DNA of 35,403 bases. Origin: an uncultured Collinsella sp. (lineage in GTDB: Bacteria > Actinomycetota > Coriobacteriia > Coriobacteriales > Coriobacteriaceae). This document shows positions 31,118 through 35,403 of the stretch, in pieces. Within the stretch, counting starts at the first letter, position 1. The number at the start of each line of letters is the position of its first letter. Location of the stretch: NCBI GenBank assembly GCA_900547765.1, contig URIA01000020.1, positions 1 to 35,403 of the forward strand, read 5' to 3'. Made by a program: the position numbers and the translations under genes. The notes beneath the pieces were generated by a model that saw only the letters and a list, made by a program, of their open reading frames with translations, searched no databases and had not been told where the DNA came from.

Positions 31118-33358
31118 CTATTTCTTAAACCGTGCACCCTGGCGTTTTCTGCCCGATGCGAACGTGGAACCCTTGCGGGCCTGCGAGCGTAAGCGCTCGA
31201 TCGTCTCGTCCTCAGACGCACCCTCGAGCATCGCCCGAATCTGAACGACAACATCGCGCAGGCGCGCCGCCTCCTCAAAGTCCATAGCGGCAGAAGCGTT
31301 ACGCATATCCTCTTCCATGGTTTCGACGATCCGCACAAGCTCGTCATGCGGCAGTTCTTCCAACTGCTCCGCAAGTGTCTGCTCGGGCGCCACCGTTTCC
31401 GGCACACCGCCCTCGCCCGACTCATCGGGCGTATAGAATGCGCCATGGCCAAGAGAGTCGCCCTTCGAGCGTCCCTTGGAGCCCACAGTTTTTTCGGCCT
31501 CGGCAATAAAACTTGAGATGTCGTTGATGGCCTTGCGCACTGTCTTGGGCACAATGCCATGTTCTTCGTTATATGCCATCTGAATCTCACGACGGCGCTG
31601 CGTCTCCTCGATGGCCTCTTTCATCGAATCGGTCACAACGTCTGCATACATGATGACTTCGCCATCGGCGTTACGGGCCGCACGGCCAATCGTCTGAATC
31701 AGCGAACGGCGGTTGCGCAAGAAGCCTTCCTTATCGGCATCGAGAATTGCCACCAGTGAGACCTCGGGAAGATCCAAGCCCTCGCGAAGCAGGTTGATGC
31801 CAACGAGAACATCGATCTTGCCCTCGCGCAGCGTTCGCAGGATCTCGACACGGTCCATTGTCGCCGTATCAGAGTGCATGTAATTGACCTTAATGCCCGC
31901 GTCGAGCAGATGGTCGGTCAGGTCCTCGGCCATGCGCTTGGTCAACGTGGTCACCAGCACGCGCTCCTTGCGGGCAACGCGCTCGCGAATCTCGTCCTCA
32001 AGATCGTCAATCTGGCCGCGTACTGGACGCACGTCAATCTTGGGGTCGAGCAGGCCGGTCGGACGAATAATCTGCTCCACGTCGTTTTGGCTCACCCGCA
32101 GCTCGTAGTCGCCCGGCGTGGCCGAAACATAGATAAACTGGGGTATCCTTGCCTCAAACTCATCGAAACGAAGCGGGCGGTTATCGAGCGCCGAGGGCAG
32201 GCGAAAACCGTGTTCCACCAGCGTCACCTTACGCGAGCGGTCACCTTCGTGCATGCCGCGAATCTGCGGTACCGTCACATGGCTCTCATCGATGATGCAG
32301 AGCATATCCTTGGGAAAGTAATCGATTAGGGTAAACGGCGGCTCACCCGGCTTGCGACCGTCCAGATGACGCGAGTAGTTCTCGATGCCGTTGCAAAAGC
32401 CCATCGTCTCGAGCATCTCAAGATCATAATCGGTACGCTGCTGCAGACGCTGCGCCTCGAGCAACTTGTCGGTCGCCTTGAGCTCCGCCACGCGCTTCTC
32501 GCACTCTTCGCTGATCGATTTCAGAGCCGCCTTGACCTTCGGCTTCTCGGTCACGTAGTGCGATGCCGGCCATACGGGAATGGCCTCGTACTCACGAAGC
32601 ATCTCACCGGTGACCTCATCGATCTCGGCAATCAGCTCGACCTCGTCGCCAAAGAACTCAAACCGCAACGGATGCTCGGCATAAGGCGGATACACGTCAA
32701 CAACATCGCCGCGCACGCGGAACGTGCCACGCGCCAGGTCATAGTCATTGCGATCATATTGAATGTCGATAAGCGCATGGATAAAGTCATCGCGCTCGAG
32801 CGGCACCTTCTTGTCGACGTTTGGAGCCAGACCCGCATAGTCCTCAGGAGAGCCAATGCCATAGATACATGAAACCGATGCGACAACGATCACATCACGT
32901 CGAGAGAGCAGTGACGCGGTCGCCTGATGGCGCAGCATCTCGACCTCTTCGTTAATCGAGGAGTCTTTCTCGATATATGTATCGCTTTGCGGCACATACG
33001 CCTCGGGCTGATAGTAGTCGTAGTACGAGACGAAGTAGACCACAGCGTTATTGGGAAAGAACTCTTTGAGCTCGCTCGCAAGCTGAGCGGCGAGCGTTTT
33101 ATTCGGAGCCATGACAAGGGTCGGCTTACCCAAGGCCTCAATGGTTTTGGCCATCGTAAAAGTCTTACCCGAACCAGTCACACCCAGCAAAACCTGGTAG
33201 CGGTCTCCGTCCCTCACGCCCCGCACAAGTGACTCAATGGCCTTAGGCTGGGAACCAGCGGGCTCGTATGGAGACACGACCTTAAACGGCACATCAGCGC
33301 CCTCAACGCCAAAGCGCTTAAGTTCACCACCAACGCGTTCTACTTCAAATTCCGCCAT
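31118..33358 (-). CDS. uvrB: Excinuclease ABC subunit B
   Basis: Helicase-like damage-verifying subunit of nucleotide excision repair. The 746-residue protein has Walker A GVTGSGKT (59-66), the DNA-clamping beta-hairpin region with YYDYYQPEAYVP, CIYGIGSPEDY, helicase motif DESHVT, motif V/VI GINLLREGLDLPEVSLV and QTIGRAARN, and a C-terminal UVR motif (MEEDMRNASAAMDFEEAARLRD), followed by a basic tail. It is slightly longer than E. coli UvrB because of ~40 extra residues before the UVR motif (GSKGRSKGDSLGHG...). The ATG at 33358 has AGGAG; an upstream in-frame ATG at 33379 is less well placed. A TATACT -10 candidate lies at 33384-33389. Confidence 0.97.
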   Translation of the reverse strand: MAEFEVERVGGELKRFGVEGADVPFKVVSPYEPAGSQPKAIESLVRGVRDGDRYQVLLGVTGSGKTFTMAKTIEALGKPTLVMAPNKTLAAQLASELKEFFPNNAVVYFVSYYDYYQPEAYVPQSDTYIEKDSSINEEVEMLRHQATASLLSRRDVIVVASVSCIYGIGSPEDYAGLAPNVDKKVPLERDDFIHALIDIQYDRNDYDLARGTFRVRGDVVDVYPPYAEHPLRFEFFGDEVELIAEIDEVTGEMLREYEAIPVWPASHYVTEKPKVKAALKSISEECEKRVAELKATDKLLEAQRLQQRTDYDLEMLETMGFCNGIENYSRHLDGRKPGEPPFTLIDYFPKDMLCIIDESHVTVPQIRGMHEGDRSRKVTLVEHGFRLPSALDNRPLRFDEFEARIPQFIYVSATPGDYELRVSQNDVEQIIRPTGLLDPKIDVRPVRGQIDDLEDEIRERVARKERVLVTTLTKRMAEDLTDHLLDAGIKVNYMHSDTATMDRVEILRTLREGKIDVLVGINLLREGLDLPEVSLVAILDADKEGFLRNRRSLIQTIGRAARNADGEVIMYADVVTDSMKEAIEETQRRREIQMAYNEEHGIVPKTVRKAINDISSFIAEAEKTVGSKGRSKGDSLGHGAFYTPDESGEGGVPETVAPEQTLAEQLEELPHDELVRIVETMEEDMRNASAAMDFEEAARLRDVVVQIRAMLEGASEDETIERLRSQARKGSTFASGRKRQGARFKK

Positions 33359-33409
33359 GGATACTCCTAACTCATACATCTGCAGTATACGCGGGCGGTG
33401 GGCTTAGTC

Positions 33410-33991
33410 CTATACGAACCGATCGGGATAGAGAGTCTTATATCGAACCCAGGCATTATTGACGCGAATCAGATAGGCCTGAGTTTCAGGGAAGGTAATC
33501 GCATTATGGAGTGACGTGTTCTGCTGCGCCCATCCGTCGACATTGCCCATACCGGCGTTATAGGCGGCGATGGCACTATCCGTCGACCCGTTGAAATAGG
33601 CGAGAAGATACGAGAGGTATGCGCAGCCAAACTCGATATTCGTAGCCGGATCGTTAAGATTGTCGGCCGAATACACCCCTCCGTCGACAAGGCCCTTGGC
33701 GATCATGTCCTGCGCAGTCTCGGGCATCAGCTGCATCAATCCCTGAGCACCCTGATTCGACTCGGCCTCGGGATCCCAATTCGATTCCGACTTAATGACA
33801 GCGCACACCAGATACGGATCCAAATTATGCGAAATACTGGATTGCTTTACATACGCCTCGTAGTCAATCGGATACAGCGGCTTAAAGAAAGCGGCAGGGG
33901 CACACGAGTAGACGAGCGAAATAAGGCCGAAGACGAACAGAACGGCAAGTGGCGCCACGCGATACCACGTAAAGAAACGTGCCTTAGGCAT
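33410..33991 (-). CDS. Membrane-anchored lytic transglycosylase (SLT domain)
   Basis: A 193-residue peptidoglycan-cleaving enzyme. An N-terminal membrane segment or signal anchor spans about 11-30 (VAPLAVLFVFGLISLVYSC; the Cys30 context is only a poor lipobox). The SLT fold follows: LVCAVIKSESNWDP with catalytic Glu69, GAQGLMQLMPETAQDMI, NIEFGCAYLSYLLAYF and AIAAYNAGMGNVDGW. It is close in layout to small Slt proteins found beside coaE in Firmicutes and Coriobacteriia. The ATG overlaps the last 8 nt of coaE and has AAGGAGGAGG, so the pair is translationally coupled. Confidence 0.92.
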   Translation of the reverse strand: MPKARFFTWYRVAPLAVLFVFGLISLVYSCAPAAFFKPLYPIDYEAYVKQSSISHNLDPYLVCAVIKSESNWDPEAESNQGAQGLMQLMPETAQDMIAKGLVDGGVYSADNLNDPATNIEFGCAYLSYLLAYFNGSTDSAIAAYNAGMGNVDGWAQQNTSLHNAITFPETQAYLIRVNNAWVRYKTLYPDRFV

Positions 33992-34625
33992 CGGCCTCCT
34001 CCTTATCCGGAGTATCTATAAACCCGTGGCATGCAAGCCATGAGTCAAGCTGCTCAAAGAGCGAATTATCGGCTGCCGAATTATCAATCACCGTTGTAGC
34101 GAGATTGCACAGCGCAGACTCATCGGGCTGGCAAGCAGAACGGGCATCGAAATCAGATGGCTCCATGCCACGTTGAATAGCGCGCTCGCGACGAACTGAC
34201 AAAGGGGCGCTAATGACCAGAATTTCATCAGCCAAGCCAAATGCATCCTCAAAACCAGTCGGAGCAGAAACCTCGACCACCGCAAAGGGATAACGGGGAG
34301 ATGAAACCGTACAACAAACCGGATCGAGAATCCTAAGCGAAAGCTGTTCAATCAGAACGGGATGCACGATACCATTGAGCCGTGCGACCGAATCAGGAGA
34401 AGCGAAAGCTCGAGAAGCGAGGATGCTGCGGCGAATGCCGCCTTCCTCATCCAAAATGTCCCAACCGAATTCATCCGCGAGTGCATTGACGATATCAGAG
34501 CCCGGCACATACAGCGATTTTGCAAGCTCATCCAGATCGATTAGCATAGCGCCACGAGATTCGAAATAGCGGCAGGCAGTCGACTTACCCGAAGCAATAT
34601 TGCCCAAGACAAATACGGTAAACAT
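33984..34625 (-). CDS. coaE: Dephospho-CoA kinase
   Basis: Last step of coenzyme A synthesis, phosphorylating dephospho-CoA with ATP. The 213-residue protein has the P-loop GNIASGKS (8-15), LIDLDELAKSLY, the helix region LNGIVHPVLIEQL, VVEVSAPTGFED and VSAPLSVRRERAIQRG-like LID residues, and ends with FEQLDSWL. The FDARSACQPDE stretch takes the place of the usual RxxxQ substrate loop. An ATG at 34625 with GGGAGG five nt upstream is the start; a TTG one codon earlier is not needed. Its stop overlaps the slt start. Confidence 0.92.
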   Translation of the reverse strand: MFTVFVLGNIASGKSTACRYFESRGAMLIDLDELAKSLYVPGSDIVNALADEFGWDILDEEGGIRRSILASRAFASPDSVARLNGIVHPVLIEQLSLRILDPVCCTVSSPRYPFAVVEVSAPTGFEDAFGLADEILVISAPLSVRRERAIQRGMEPSDFDARSACQPDESALCNLATTVIDNSAADNSLFEQLDSWLACHGFIDTPDKEEADA

Positions 34626-34653
34626 CAAGCCCTCCCTAACGCCAATGCGAGTA

Positions 34654-34684
34654 ATTATCGCTCAAATACACTAGAAGGACTCAA
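34654..34684 (-). promoter_or_regulatory. Weak candidate promoter of coaE-slt
   Basis: On the minus strand TTGAGT (34679-34684) and GATAAT (34654-34659) are separated by 19 nt, slightly long. Upstream, CGTTGTA occurs twice in tandem within about 20 nt near 34733-34752, possibly a binding site. These are all visual assignments. Confidence 0.3.
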
Positions 34685-34751
34685 AATACAGCCAAACAGT
34701 AAGAGCGCATACGGGGAAACTAGGTCCCAAAGTACAACGTGTATACAACGC

Positions 34752-34783
34752 AAAAAAGGGGGAGGCCGCGAGGCCTCCCCCTT
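34752..34783 (-). terminator. rRNA operon terminator
   Basis: AAGGGGGAGGCC (34756-34767) and GGCCTCCCCCTT (34772-34783) form a perfect 12-bp stem with a 4-nt loop, followed on the minus strand by TTTTTTG. It lies 34 nt beyond the 5S 3' end and is the textbook intrinsic terminator of the rRNA transcript. Confidence 0.95.
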
Positions 34784-34817
34784 CTCAGTTCAAGCGCACG
34801 GCTCGGTGCCGTCCACC

Positions 34818-34934
34818 GGTCAGCGGCGCCCTGGCCTCCCACGGGCTGACCCCGCAGTACTCTCGGCGCGATGGGGCTTAGCTTCCGGGTTCGGAACGGG
34901 ACCGGGCGTGCCCCCCATGCTCTGGCCGCTGACC
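34818..34934 (-). rRNA. rrf: 5S ribosomal RNA
   Basis: 117 nt read from 34934 to 34818. The 5' end GGTCAGCGGC pairs with the 3' GCCGCTGACC as helix I. Inside are CCCGTTCCGAACCCGGAAG and TAAGCCCC, the conserved loop-B/C core, and GAGAGTACTGC of the helix-IV region. The pairing extends beyond the ends (CACC/GGTG), giving a likely processing stem. The 148-nt spacer to 23S (34935-35082) contains the dyads GGTGGGC/GCCCACC and CACCG/CGGTG. No tRNA was seen in it. Confidence 0.95.
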
Positions 34935-35082
34935 GGTGGGCGGCGCCCACCGTTACGGTGTCCTGGGTCTCACCTTACACGTGCCCTGGGGGCCGCATGG
35001 CGCATAGGGGAGGTGACTCGGGGGCATCCTCGTGCCCGGACCGCGCATGAGCGCTGGGTCCCGCGGGCCGCGAGGTGCGGTT

Positions 35083-35403
<321 letters not shown>

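Overview
The window looks like a chromosomal segment of a gut Coriobacteriia actinobacterium, most likely Collinsella or a close relative. This rests on the actinobacterial gene order rapZ-whiA-gap-pgk-tpiA, high GC with strong third-position bias (which produces very long antisense shadow frames), and the proteins themselves. The genus is an inference from the sequence alone. Most of the window is housekeeping DNA, with one sugar-scavenging block set into it.

Layout. Positions 40-4712 (minus strand) hold the lower-glycolysis genes: gap as its own unit ending in a strong terminator, then a tightly packed pgk-tpiA-gpmI operon. Positions 4906-6762 hold rapZ-whiA. Positions 6861-17221 (minus) hold a ten-kilobase catabolic block. 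It comprises a lipoprotein solute-binding protein, a permease, a permease-ATPase fusion and a second ATPase (peptide/nickel-type ABC importer), then two AXE1-type esterase paralogues, then nanA, nanK and nanE, and it ends in an intrinsic terminator just before rapZ. I read it as an uptake and breakdown operon for host sialic acid: import, possible O-deacetylation, cleavage to N-acetylmannosamine and pyruvate, phosphorylation, and epimerisation to GlcNAc-6-P. It sits where actinobacteria commonly have uvrC directly next to rapZ, and the usual yvcK between rapZ and whiA is absent.

Positions 17587-21720 (minus) hold ybaK-murJ-uvrC, packed with almost no spacing. uvrA follows at 21853-24732 (minus) with a probable SOS box upstream. 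A plus-strand segment at 24926-31049 holds an LTA-synthase-like membrane sulfatase broken by a one-base change in a C6 run, an Mrp/NBP35 P-loop ATPase directly abutting a BaiN/HI0933-type flavoprotein, and a second large FAD-dependent dehydrogenase. uvrB (minus) converges on this set, so all three excision-repair genes lie within about 16 kb. coaE and a small lytic transglycosylase overlap at 33410-34625 (minus). The window ends with the 3' end of a minus-strand rRNA operon: a perfect terminator hairpin, 5S rRNA, and the last ~320 nt of 23S rRNA including the sarcin-ricin loop.

Most notable observations: (1) the nan block with its fused transporter and a tandem esterase pair in which one member has lost its catalytic serine; (2) a ~95-nt near-perfect palindrome between nanA and nanK, together with stable hairpins at several other junctions of that operon; (3) nested inverted repeats over the presumed operon promoter; (4) a UvrC with a cysteine-bearing insertion that lacks one expected iron-sulfur ligand; and (5) the C6 frameshift in the LTA-synthase-like gene. 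No CRISPR array, phage, insertion sequence or tRNA was seen.
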